Source: JBLNCE01 sp050260415 (lineage in GTDB: Bacteria; Bacillota; UBA4882; JAAYXC01). From it: a stretch of 51,227 nt of DNA. Each line of letters opens with the position of its first letter. Position 1 is the stretch's first letter. Positions 8,286-14,568 of this stretch are shown here, piece by piece. The position numbers and the translations under genes are program-made. Below the pieces are notes generated by a model, which was not told where the DNA came from, made no database searches, and worked only from the letters and a program-made list of their open reading frames with translations. The DNA is taken from positions 1 through 51,227 of the forward strand of contig JBLNCE010000149.1 of the NCBI GenBank assembly GCA_050260415.1, read 5' to 3'.

Positions 8286-8516
8286 AATGGCTCTTGGACT
8301 TCAAGAATCGTATACGGAAGGGAATGAAGCAGGAGTGGCGAGAGACCGCGGTTTGCCCAGGGCGATCGTCCAAGGCGGCGCCCGCGACGGGAGAACTATG
8401 CCCGTTTTTAGCCGGGGGATCCTTGCCGCCGCCTGCCCATGACCGTGCGTCGCTCACGCTGACCGATGGCGGATGGCAAAGGCCACCCGCCATTTTTGTC
8501 CGCGGGAGTGATTTTG
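8286..8516 (+). promoter_or_regulatory. structured leader upstream of the MFS gene
   Basis: A 230-nt gene-free stretch with at least two hairpins. One at 8387-8405 has a 5-bp stem and runs into TTTT. A strong intrinsic terminator at 8466-8497 ends 20 nt before the MFS start. This layout is that of a 5' leader controlled by attenuation or a riboswitch. I compared it by memory with T-box, ZTP, glycine, fluoride and guanidine classes and found no convincing match. It could also simply be the terminator of the PHP operon. Confidence 0.4.
8466..8497 (+). terminator. intrinsic terminator before the MFS gene
   Basis: A 12-nt arm (8466-8477) pairs with 8482-8493 across an AAAG loop, with one A-C mismatch, and is followed by TTTTT (8493-8497). 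It ends the PHP operon or acts as an attenuator for the downstream transporter, whose start is 20 nt away. Confidence 0.8.
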
Positions 8517-9737
8517 ATGAAGTTTCGATTCAGGATCCGGTCCGGGGCTCCACCTCTGGATCGCGTCTATATGTTCCTGTTTTCCCTCCGCTTTTCCGAG
8601 GCGTTCTGGGTCATCTATCTGCGCAGCAAGGGTATGTCGTTTGCGGTCATCGGCCTCTTGGAGACGGTCTTTCACCTGGTTTCGCTGGCCGGGGAGGTCC
8701 CGACCGGTTGGATCGCGGACCGTTTCGGCCGCAAAGCCAGTCTCATCGCGGGCCGCGTCCTGTCGATCCTGGCGGCGCTCTTGGCCCTGCAAGCTTCAAA
8801 CGCGGCCGGTCTCGCCGTCGCCTTTTCCTTCTCGGCGCTCAGTTACACCTGCCACTCCGGCGCCTTTGACGCGCTGGTCTACGAAGACCGGGGGGCGTGA
8901 GGGCGACTACACCCGCGCCATGGGCGTGCTCAACGCCGTCTATCTGGCGGGCGCTTCCGCCGCGGCTTTGCTGGGCGGCGCGACCGCGCAACGGGCGTTG
9001 GCGGCCCTGTACGTGCTGAATATCGCCGTCGATCTGCTCGCGATCCTGCTGCTCATCCCCCTTAGGGTGCACACCGTTGCGCGGGAGCGCGGCGGGCGTC
9101 CGGATCCGCTGGTGGACCTGCGGGCACTGCTGAGCTGCCTGCGCGACGTGGCCTGCTTGGCCTGATGCTCCTCTGGGCGGTCGTCGCGGCCCTGACTACC
9201 TCCACGCGGTTCTACGGCCAAAGTTTGCTGCGCGATGCCCGGGTGCCGCTGACGGCGATCGGCCTGGCGGGCATGCTCGGCAACCTGGCCGCCATCGTCC
9301 CGACCACGCTCGCCGCGCGGGTCGAAAGGCGCTTCGGTACCTATCCACCGCTCTATGCCGGCAGCGCTCTGGTCCCCGTCTCCATTCTCCTGGCCGGACT
9401 GGTGCCGCGCACGGGATTCGTCGCGCTGGCCGTCCTCGTGGCCCTGATCCTGGCGAGCGATATCTTGAGCGAGGGGCTTTACCCGCTCTTCAGCAAGGCG
9501 GTCAACGCGTTAACGCCGTCGGACCGCCGCGCCACCGTCCTTTCCTCCGGCAGCATGCTTTTCAGCCTCGTGATGATGGTTCTCTTCCCGCCGATCGGCC
9601 TCTGCAGCGACAAAGTCGGCGTGGCCGCCGGCTTCGCCCTGGCCGGCGGGGGCGCGTTGTTGCTGGGCGGGGTCTTCGTGATCTGGAGGTTGGGACGGAT
9701 AGCTCGGCGAAGGGAAGGCGCGGCTAGGAATGAGTGA
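8517..9737 (+). pseudogene. MFS transporter interrupted by two frameshifts
   Basis: A major facilitator protein of about 405 aa if the frames are joined. The first part (8517-8900) holds the MFS motif A region 'GEVPTGWIADRFGRKAS' and ends in a stop just after a run of six G's (about 8890-8895). Removing one G restores 'EDRGREGDYTRAMG' and the reading passes to the next frame up to 9165. Adding one base near 9146-9149 restores the original frame ('RGLLGLMLLWAVV') to 9737. The two changes cancel. They may be sequencing errors in a G-run, or a genuine decayed gene. ATG 8517 follows a GCGGGAG ribosome site. Substrate unknown. Confidence 0.75.
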
Positions 9738-9933
9738 GGTATAGCATCTGCAGATGTGGTCAGTCGCTCATACGAGCAATCCGTCCTTTCCCGAGAACAG
9801 AGCAAAGGGGAGTTTATTCATACATACCGCCAGATGTTATCTGCCGCATACTTATTGACGATACTGATCTTGCTCCCGGACCGGCCCGCATAGCTTCATC
9901 CAATCCGCGCACATTATCCGGGGGGGTGTCCGC

Positions 9934-10221
9934 ATGGATGATACGCGACCGGTCCTGATCAGCAACGCGGAGTTCACCGGCTACGAGGAGGAAGATATCG
10001 ACCGTCTGACGGCGGCGGAACATGACAAACTGAGCCGCAGTCCGCATCTGCCGCGGCTCAGGGCGGAGATCGAGGCGGAACTGGGCCCCGGGCATTGGGA
10101 AGAACACTGGGTCACCCTGGACGCGAGCGGACGGCGGGTATACGCGAACGTTTATTACGGCGAGCACCGCGTCAAGGCGGTGACGGCCGCGGGCGACGTG
10201 GCGCGGGATTTCGAATACTAG
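9934..10221 (+). CDS. small acidic orphan protein
   Basis: A 95-aa soluble protein with many acidic residues and a compact pattern 'TLDASGRRVYANVYYGEHRVKA'-like in its second half (shortened here), suggesting a small alpha/beta fold. No membrane helix or known motif. ATG 9934 follows a G-rich ribosome site (CCGGGGGGGTG, 9919-9929). It stands alone between the broken transporter and the ribosomal cluster. The 196 nt before it are AT-richer than the surroundings and might hold a promoter. No function can be given. Confidence 0.5.
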   Translation: MDDTRPVLISNAEFTGYEEEDIDRLTAAEHDKLSRSPHLPRLRAEIEAELGPGHWEEHWVTLDASGRRVYANVYYGEHRVKAVTAAGDVARDFEY

Positions 10222-10232
10222 ACAAAAGCGCG

Positions 10233-10260
10233 GCTCGTCGCTGGTCGCTCGTCGCGCGGG
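10233..10260. repeat. heptamer array 1 (single arm)
   Basis: Four consecutive 7-mers, GCTCGTC GCTGGTC GCTCGTC then GCGCGGG, just after the orphan gene. Only one arm is clear, unlike the other heptamer loci in this window. Confidence 0.45.
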
Positions 10261-10307
10261 GAACGCTGCGCCGCAATGCGGAAATTAGATCCCGGATTTC
10301 GAAAGTG

Positions 10308-10375
10308 AACTTACCCCCGTCCCCTCTCTTTCGCGAAAGAGAGGGGTGGCGCCCGCAGGCGACGGGGTGAGTTCC
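10308..10375. repeat. nested palindromic repeat element
   Basis: A perfect 26-bp palindrome (10321-10346) with 13-nt arms is nested in a weaker outer inverted repeat (about 10308-10320 with 10362-10373), followed by C-rich sequence. This is the look of a dispersed intergenic repeat or small non-autonomous element, not a terminator, since no T-run follows. Confidence 0.6.
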
Positions 10376-10411
10376 GATCTCACCCCTAACCTTTCCCCTC
10401 CCCTATCGCCC

Positions 10412-10440
10412 TTGACACCGGCGGGCAAGTGTGATAGATT
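10412..10440 (+). promoter_or_regulatory. sigma-A type promoter for rpmG-secE-nusG
   Basis: A perfect TTGACA -35 (10412-10417), a 17-bp spacer and TAGATT as -10 (10435-10440, four of six matches). It lies 75 nt before rpmG and is the best candidate to drive rpmG-secE-nusG and perhaps the L11 operon. Confidence 0.75.
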
Positions 10441-10514
10441 CAATAGGTGACTGGTCGGAGGGTCTTTTATTTTTGTCCTTTTCTCCGGCGCAAGTTCAAC
10501 CGGGGGTGACAGCC

Positions 10515-10664
10515 GTGCGCGAGGGTATTACCCTGGCCTGCAATGAATGCAAGAATCGGAACTACCGTACGAACAAGAACAAGAAGAACAACCCCGAGCG
10601 TCTGGAACTGCGTAAGTACTGTAAGTTCTGCAAGGCGGAGACCGTGCACAAAGAAACCCGCTAA
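10515..10664 (+). CDS. rpmG: 50S ribosomal protein L33
   Basis: A 49-aa zinc-type L33 with two CxxC pairs ('CNECK' and 'CKFCK') and the family core 'RNYRTNKNKKNNPERLELRK'. The four-Cys form binds Zn. GTG 10515 was chosen because it gives the usual length and follows GGGGGTGA (10502-10509). A longer reading from upstream would add residues foreign to L33. First gene of the rpmG-secE-nusG unit, the usual Firmicute order. Confidence 0.95.
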   Translation: MREGITLACNECKNRNYRTNKNKKNNPERLELRKYCKFCKAETVHKETR

Positions 10665-10682
10665 CGGAAGGGAGCGGTACAG

Positions 10683-10886
10683 GTGGACACGAAGAAGATA
10701 CCGCGCAGCATCAGCCGGTTTTTCAGGGACATCTGGGCTGAGCTGAAGAGAGTGGCCTGGCCCAGTTGGCGGCAGCTCCAGATCCATACGGTCGTGGTGA
10801 TTGTCACGGTCTTTGTGGTCGCCGCGATTCTCACGTTTTTTGACTTTGTCCTCGCGGAGTCGCTGGTGCGGCTCTTTGAGCGTTAG
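10683..10886 (+). CDS. secE: preprotein translocase subunit SecE
   Basis: A 67-aa single-helix SecE of the short Gram-positive type. It has the amphipathic segment with 'ELKRVAWPSW' (about residues 20-29), conserved for clamping SecY, followed by one membrane helix (about 36-58). GTG 10683 follows GGGAGCGG. It lies 18 nt after rpmG and 9 nt before nusG, and works with the SecY encoded at 36337. Confidence 0.95.
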   Translation: MDTKKIPRSISRFFRDIWAELKRVAWPSWRQLQIHTVVVIVTVFVVAAILTFFDFVLAESLVRLFER

Positions 10887-10895
10887 GCGAGTGGA

Positions 10896-11441
10896 ATGGT
10901 AGAAGCAGCGACGCATGAAAAAACCTGGTACGTGGTGCACACGTATTCGGGCTACGAAAATAAGGTCAAGGCCAACCTGGAGCGGCGTGTGGAATCCATG
11001 GGGATGGAGGACAAGATCTTCCGCGTCCTCGTGCCCATGGAAGAGGAGATGGAATACAAGGACGGCAAGCGCAAGGTCACGAAGAAGAAGATCTACCCGG
11101 GCTACGTGATCGTCGAGATGATCATGACGGACGATTCGTGGTATGTGGTGCGCAATACCCCGGGCGTGACCGGCTTCGTCGGCACCGGCAGCAGGCCGAT
11201 CCCCCTCCAGGAGCGCGAGGTGCGTTCCATCCTGCGCCATATGGGCTTTGACGAACCACGGCAGCGGGTCGAGTTTTCCGTCGGCGAGAGCGTCAAAGTC
11301 ATCCGGGGGCCTTTTGAGAACTTCTCCGGCGTCGTCGAGGGGATCAACACGGACAAGGGGAAACTGAAGGTCATGGTCTCCATGTTCGGCCGCGAGACCC
11401 CGGTTGAACTGGACTTCGGGCAGGTTGAAAAAATCCTTTAA
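10896..11441 (+). CDS. nusG: transcription termination/antitermination protein NusG
   Basis: A 181-aa NusG. The N-terminal NGN domain begins 'TWYVVHTYSGYENKVKANLE' and includes 'YPGYVIVEM'. The C-terminal KOW domain contains 'GESVKVIRGPFENFSGVVE' (about residues 128-146). NusG binds RNA polymerase and couples it to other factors. Usual length. ATG 10896 follows secE by 9 nt. Confidence 0.97.
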   Translation: MVEAATHEKTWYVVHTYSGYENKVKANLERRVESMGMEDKIFRVLVPMEEEMEYKDGKRKVTKKKIYPGYVIVEMIMTDDSWYVVRNTPGVTGFVGTGSRPIPLQEREVRSILRHMGFDEPRQRVEFSVGESVKVIRGPFENFSGVVEGINTDKGKLKVMVSMFGRETPVELDFGQVEKIL

Positions 11442-11471
11442 AAAAGAACTTAAGACTCGTTCGCAACGTTT

Positions 11472-11499
11472 GTGGGAGGGCGCAGCCCGTCATTACCAC
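11472..11499 (+). promoter_or_regulatory. L1-type mRNA leader motif before rplK
   Basis: The pattern GTGG-GA-GGG-CGCAG-CCC-GTCATTA-CCAC folds into a bulged hairpin. It matches the GTGGGAGG...CCGTTnnTACCAC motif commonly found before rplK and rplA in Firmicutes, which imitates the L1 site on 23S rRNA and lets free L1 repress translation. A second copy stands before rplA. Confidence 0.6.
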
Positions 11500-11547
11500 T
11501 AAGCCGGTCGATCAGGAGCGGACCGGTAAAATTGGAGGAATACCGAG

Positions 11548-11973
11548 ATGGCCAAACGTGTCACGGCGCTTGTCAAGCTTCAGATCCCGGCCGGAAAAGC
11601 CACGGCCGCCCCCCCGGTCGGACCCGCCTTGGGGCAGCATGGTCTGAATATCATGGAGTTCATCAAGACCTTCAACGAGCGCACCTCCGCCCAGGTGGGG
11701 TTGATCATCCCCGTTGTCATCACCGTCTACGAGGATCGGACCTTCAGTTTCATCTGCAAAGTTCCGCCCGTGGCCGAATTGATCAAGAAAGCCATCAACC
11801 TCGAGAAGGGTTCGGGCGTGCCGAACCGCGACAAGGCCGGCAAGATTTCCCGGGCCGCGATCAAGGAGATTGCGGCGCAAAAGATGCCGGACCTCAATGC
11901 GGCGAGCCTGGAGGCGGCCATGCGGATGGTGGCCGGCACGGCACGGAGCATGGGCGTGACGGTGGAAGAATGA
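11548..11973 (+). CDS. rplK: 50S ribosomal protein L11
   Basis: A 141-aa L11, usual length. It starts with 'AKRVTALVKLQIPAGKATAA', keeps the proline-rich 'PPVGPALGQHGLNIMEF' and has the C-terminal RNA-binding domain around 'GSGVPNRDKAGKI'. It forms the GTPase-associated centre with 23S rRNA, where EF-G and EF-Tu (also in this window) act. ATG 11548 follows TTGGAGG (11533-11539). Confidence 0.97.
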   Translation: MAKRVTALVKLQIPAGKATAAPPVGPALGQHGLNIMEFIKTFNERTSAQVGLIIPVVITVYEDRTFSFICKVPPVAELIKKAINLEKGSGVPNRDKAGKISRAAIKEIAAQKMPDLNAASLEAAMRMVAGTARSMGVTVEE

Positions 11974-11974
11974 A

Positions 11975-12040
11975 GTTAGAGGTTGGATGTTGGAATAAAG
12001 CCGAATATCCAACTTCTAACCTCCAACCTCTCACCTCTAG
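11975..12040. repeat. heptamer array 2 (inverted arms)
   Basis: Left arm GTTAGAG GTTGGAT GTTGGAA (11975-11995), a 10-nt spacer, then right arm TATCCAA CTTCTAA CCTCCAA CCTCTCA CCTCTAG (12006-12040). Every unit is exactly 7 bp and the right arm is roughly the reverse complement of the left. Confidence 0.85.
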
Positions 12041-12045
12041 TTTTC

Positions 12046-12072
12046 GTGGGAGGATTTATCCGTTTGTACCAC
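12046..12072 (+). promoter_or_regulatory. L1-type mRNA leader motif before rplA
   Basis: GTGG-GA-GGA-TTTA-TCC-GTTTGTA-CCAC, the same bulged hairpin plan as before rplK, ending a few bases before the rplA ribosome site GAGGAGGA. This fits translational feedback by L1 on its own cistron. Confidence 0.6.
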
Positions 12073-12088
12073 GAGGAGGAAGATTATA

Positions 12089-12802
12089 ATGGCCAAACAT
12101 GGTAAGCGTTATCTGGAAGTCGCTAAATTGGTGGACCGCGCCAAACTCTACGAGGTGGACGAGGCTTTGGAGTTGGTCAAATCCACCGGTAAAGCCAAGT
12201 TTGACGAATCGGTCGAGGTTTCGCTCAGGCTAGGCGTGGACCCGCGCCACGCGGATCAGAATGTTCGCGGCGCGGTCGTGCTGCCCGAGGGAACCGGCCG
12301 CTCCGTCCGGGTGCTGGTCTTCGCCAAAGGCGATAAAGCCAAGGAAGCCGAGGAAGCGGGCGCGGATCGCGTGGGCGCGGAAGACGTGGTGGCCGAGATC
12401 GAGAAGGGTTGGACCGACTTTGACGTGGCCATTGCCACGCCCGACATGATGGGGGCGGTTGGGAAACTCGGCCGCATCCTGGGCCCCAAGGGCCTCATGC
12501 CGAACCCGAAGACGGGCACGGTTTCCATGGACGTGGCCAAAGCGGTCAAGGACAGCAAAGCCGGTAAGGTCGAATACCGCGTCGACAAGACGGGCATCAT
12601 CCACGTGCCGATCGGCAAGGTCTCCTTTGACCGCGAGCGATTGACGCGCAACTTCAATACGCTCCTGGACGCGGTGATCAAAGCCAAACCGGCCTCGGCC
12701 AAGGGGCAATATCTCAAGAGCGTGGTCGTCTCGACGACCATGGGGCCCGGCATCAGGATCGCGCCGCAAGCGGCCGCCTCGTCGGCGACGATGGAACGGT
12801 AG
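12089..12802 (+). CDS. rplA: 50S ribosomal protein L1
   Basis: A 237-aa L1 with the two-domain layout and the signature 'LGRILGPKGLMPNPKTGTV' (about residues 128-146). It forms the mobile L1 stalk and helps the deacylated tRNA leave the E site. It can also bind its own mRNA. ATG 12089 follows GAGGAGGA. About 7 residues longer than most family members, from a short C-terminal tail rich in Ala and Ser. Confidence 0.97.
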   Translation: MAKHGKRYLEVAKLVDRAKLYEVDEALELVKSTGKAKFDESVEVSLRLGVDPRHADQNVRGAVVLPEGTGRSVRVLVFAKGDKAKEAEEAGADRVGAEDVVAEIEKGWTDFDVAIATPDMMGAVGKLGRILGPKGLMPNPKTGTVSMDVAKAVKDSKAGKVEYRVDKTGIIHVPIGKVSFDRERLTRNFNTLLDAVIKAKPASAKGQYLKSVVVSTTMGPGIRIAPQAAASSATMER

Positions 12803-12839
12803 TCTCAGGCGGAGAGCGATTCCACCGCCTTTCATAACC

Positions 12840-12952
12840 ATGGTTGCCCAAGACAGCAGGTGTCAATGACCCAAGGGGTTCCTCGAACCCGCCTGCCGAG
12901 GCAAGATTGTGTAGGTCTCAAGGGACCGCCAGCTTGTCTTGGCGGTCTTTTT
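12840..12952 (+). ncRNA. L10 leader (autoregulatory mRNA element)
   Basis: The region between rplA and rplJ contains 'AAGACAGCAGGTG' and 'CCTGCCGAGGC', the paired conserved parts of the ribosomal protein L10 leader, followed by a strong terminator. In Firmicutes L10(L12)4 binds this kink-turn-bearing RNA and reduces expression of rplJL. The exact 5' end is not known. Confidence 0.8.
12924..12952 (+). terminator. attenuator/terminator of the L10 leader
   Basis: A perfect 8-bp stem (GACCGCCA 12924-12931 with TGGCGGTC 12940-12947), an 8-nt loop and TTTTT directly after. It would stop part of the transcripts before rplJ. Confidence 0.9.
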
Positions 12953-13065
12953 GTTAGATGTTAAAAGTTGGAAGTTTGATGTTGGATGCTGGAGAGTGAA
13001 TGTTGGAATCGCAGTACGTCCATCCTTCATACCTCTAGCTTCTAACCTCTAACCTCCAACCTCCT
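12953..13065. repeat. heptamer array 3 (inverted arms, longest left arm)
   Basis: Eight 7-mers (GTTAGAT GTTAAAA GTTGGAA GTTTGAT GTTGGAT GCTGGAG AGTGAAT GTTGGAA, 12953-13008), a 22-nt spacer, then five (ACCTCTA GCTTCTA ACCTCTA ACCTCCA ACCTCCT, 13031-13065). It fills the gap between the L10 leader terminator and the rplJ ribosome site. Confidence 0.9.
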
Positions 13066-13081
13066 GAAAGGAGGTGTTAGA

Positions 13082-13606
13082 TTGGCAAGACCTGAAAAAG
13101 AAGCAACCGTGGCCGAGGTCAAAGAGCGGCTGCAACGGGCGAAAGTGGTGGTTTTGGCGGATTACCGAGGACTAAACGTCGGCGAGGTCACCGAGTTGCG
13201 CCGGCGCTTGCGCGAAGCGGGCGTGGAGTACAAGGTCATCAAGAACACCCTGGCGACCAGGGCGGCTCAAGAAGCGGCCATAGACGGGCTGGATGCATTC
13301 CTGGTCGGGCCGACGGCGATGGCTTTTGGTTATGACGATCCCGCCGCGCCCGCCAAGATCCTGGCGGCGTTCGCCAGGGAACACAAGAATCTGGCCCTCA
13401 AAGCCGGCGTTCTGGAGGGGCGGGCGATCGATCAAGCCCAGGTCAAGGCATTGGCGGACCTTCCGTCCCGCGAGCAGCTCCTGGGTATGGTCGCGGGGAT
13501 GTTCCAGGCTCCCTTCCGTGGTTTGGTCACGGTCTTGTCTGGGCCCATGCGCAACCTGGCCTACGGGCTGGAAGCCCTGCGCAAGCAGCGCGCTGGTGAG
13601 GCGTAA
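13082..13606 (+). CDS. rplJ: 50S ribosomal protein L10
   Basis: A 174-aa L10 that anchors L7/L12 dimers to the stalk base. The N-terminal rRNA-binding part has 'VVLADYRGLNVGEVTELRR' and 'YKVIKNTLATRA'; the C-terminal helix binds L12. TTG 13082 follows a near-ideal AAAGGAGGTG site. Usual length. It is the regulator expected to bind the leader upstream. Confidence 0.96.
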   Translation: MARPEKEATVAEVKERLQRAKVVVLADYRGLNVGEVTELRRRLREAGVEYKVIKNTLATRAAQEAAIDGLDAFLVGPTAMAFGYDDPAAPAKILAAFAREHKNLALKAGVLEGRAIDQAQVKALADLPSREQLLGMVAGMFQAPFRGLVTVLSGPMRNLAYGLEALRKQRAGEA

Positions 13607-13669
13607 ACACGGCCGCTACGCTCGTCACGTTTTGCGAGAGTTGAAAAGAGTAAGTTGGGAGGGTTACAA

Positions 13670-14050
13670 ATGTCTAAGGTCACCGAGGTGCTCGAGATCG
13701 TCAAGGGTATGTCCGTGCTGGAGCTCAACGAGCTCGTGAAAGCCTTCGAGGAAGAGTTCGGTGTGTCCGCCGCGGCGCCTATCGCCGTGGCCGCGGGTCC
13801 GGCCGCCGCCGCCACCGCCGCGCCAGCCGAGGTCGAGAAGACCGAGTTCAACGTGGTTCTGGTCAGTGCGGGCGACAAGAAGATCCAGGTTATCAAGGCC
13901 GTCAAGGAGGCCACGGGTCTTTCCCTGACGGATGCCAAGAATCTGGTCGACGCGGCGCCGAAGGCCGTCAAGGAAGGGCTTTCCAGGAAAGATGCCGACG
14001 AACTCAAGGCGAAACTGGAAGAAGCCGGCGCGACGATCGAACTGAAGTAG
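13670..14050 (+). CDS. rplL: 50S ribosomal protein L7/L12
   Basis: A 126-aa L12. An N-terminal dimerisation helix region is followed by an Ala-rich hinge (about residues 38-60) and a compact C-terminal domain with 'EATGLSLTDAKNLVDAAPKA' that contacts translational GTPases. ATG 13670 was chosen over an upstream in-frame start because it follows GGGAGGG by 6 nt and gives the usual N-terminus. Confidence 0.97.
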   Translation: MSKVTEVLEIVKGMSVLELNELVKAFEEEFGVSAAAPIAVAAGPAAAATAAPAEVEKTEFNVVLVSAGDKKIQVIKAVKEATGLSLTDAKNLVDAAPKAVKEGLSRKDADELKAKLEEAGATIELK

Positions 14051-14057
14051 ATCATGG

Positions 14058-14083
14058 GGCCCGGGCAACCGGGCCTTCCTCTT
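14058..14083 (+). terminator. terminator after rplL
   Basis: GGCCCGG (14058-14064), a GCAA loop and CCGGGCC (14069-14075), followed by a pyrimidine tail TTCCTCTT. It would end or weaken transcription between rplL and rpoB. The tail is imperfect, so read-through is likely. Confidence 0.6.
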
Positions 14084-14166
14084 CCCGGGCGCGGTATTGG
14101 TCGACGCCCTTCATCAGACAAGACCCCGCGCCGCTTCCCAGCGGCCATAAAACGACAAGGTTTTTA

Positions 14167-14196
14167 TTGACATGCCTGGGTGGCTTGTGATACCAT
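14167..14196 (+). promoter_or_regulatory. sigma-A type promoter for rpoBC
   Basis: TTGACA (14167-14172), an 18-bp spacer with TGTG before the -10, and TACCAT (14191-14196, four of six). It lies about 370 nt before rpoB and gives rpoBC its own promoter after the rplL terminator. A second TTGACA at 14257-14262 has no good -10. Confidence 0.65.
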
Positions 14197-14285
14197 TATC
14201 TATTGCTAGGCTCATGGCCAGCCGATAGTCCAAAACAGCACAAACCAACACGGTTGTTGACATTTCCGCCACAAGCCTACCACGG

Positions 14286-14324
14286 GTATGCACTCGGTGT
14301 GACACGAGTATTCACTCGGTGTGA
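14286..14324. repeat. direct repeat with 22-bp phase before rpoB
   Basis: GTATGCACTCGGTGTGA (14286-14302) and GTATTCACTCGGTGTGA (14308-14324) are 16/17 identical and 22 bp apart, about two helical turns. Each core reads TCAC/GTGA-like around CGG, so each is close to a dyad. Confidence 0.7.
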
Positions 14325-14332
14325 AAGGATTA

Positions 14333-14355
14333 GCGAGGGCTTAGCCTTGCTTTTT
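14333..14355 (+). terminator. attenuator-like hairpin in the rpoB leader
   Basis: GCGAGG (14333-14338) pairs with CCTTGC (14345-14350) across a 6-nt loop and is followed by TTTTT. It lies 214 nt before rpoB and downstream of the rpoBC promoter, so it would act on the rpoBC transcript itself. Confidence 0.6.
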
Positions 14356-14568
14356 CTTCGTTTCACGCGGCGCTTCGCCTTGAGCGTATGAACCGGGAGA
14401 GGGCGAGGCTGCGCCGGGGGGCTGTTAAGGACGACGAACATGCAGAGTAACCCCTCTCCGGCATTCGGGCCGGGCTCTCTACCACGGTTTTTCTCCTTTC
14501 CCGTAAGGTCCGGGCGGTAACGACGCCCTGACCCCCGGCATGACAGTTCTTAGTAGAGGTGAGATGAG

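Larger units (their letters stand above)
14204..14568 (+). promoter_or_regulatory. long structured rpoB leader
   Basis: No gene is seen in this 365-nt stretch. It holds a 22-bp-spaced direct repeat (14286-14324), an attenuator-like hairpin inside a wider GTGAAA/TTTCAC stem (14321-14366), a possible long stem between about 14397 and 14460 (GAGAGGG with CCCCTCTC), and a GGGCG/CGCCC hairpin near 14511-14528 just before the rpoB ribosome site. The amount of structure suggests regulation in the RNA; the mechanism is unknown. Confidence 0.5.

Noticed and set aside
8286..8516. T-box riboswitch before the MFS gene
   Set aside because: 'TGGCGAGAGACCGCGG' only superficially resembles the T-box sequence AGGGTGGNACCGCG, and no specifier loop or antiterminator was found.
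10665..10682. tRNA-Trp between rpmG and secE, as in some Clostridia
   Set aside because: Only 18 nt separate the two genes, too few for a tRNA.
14257..14262. Second promoter for rpoB at the second TTGACA
   Set aside because: No acceptable -10 lies 16-18 bp downstream; the nearest TATGCA is 24 bp away.
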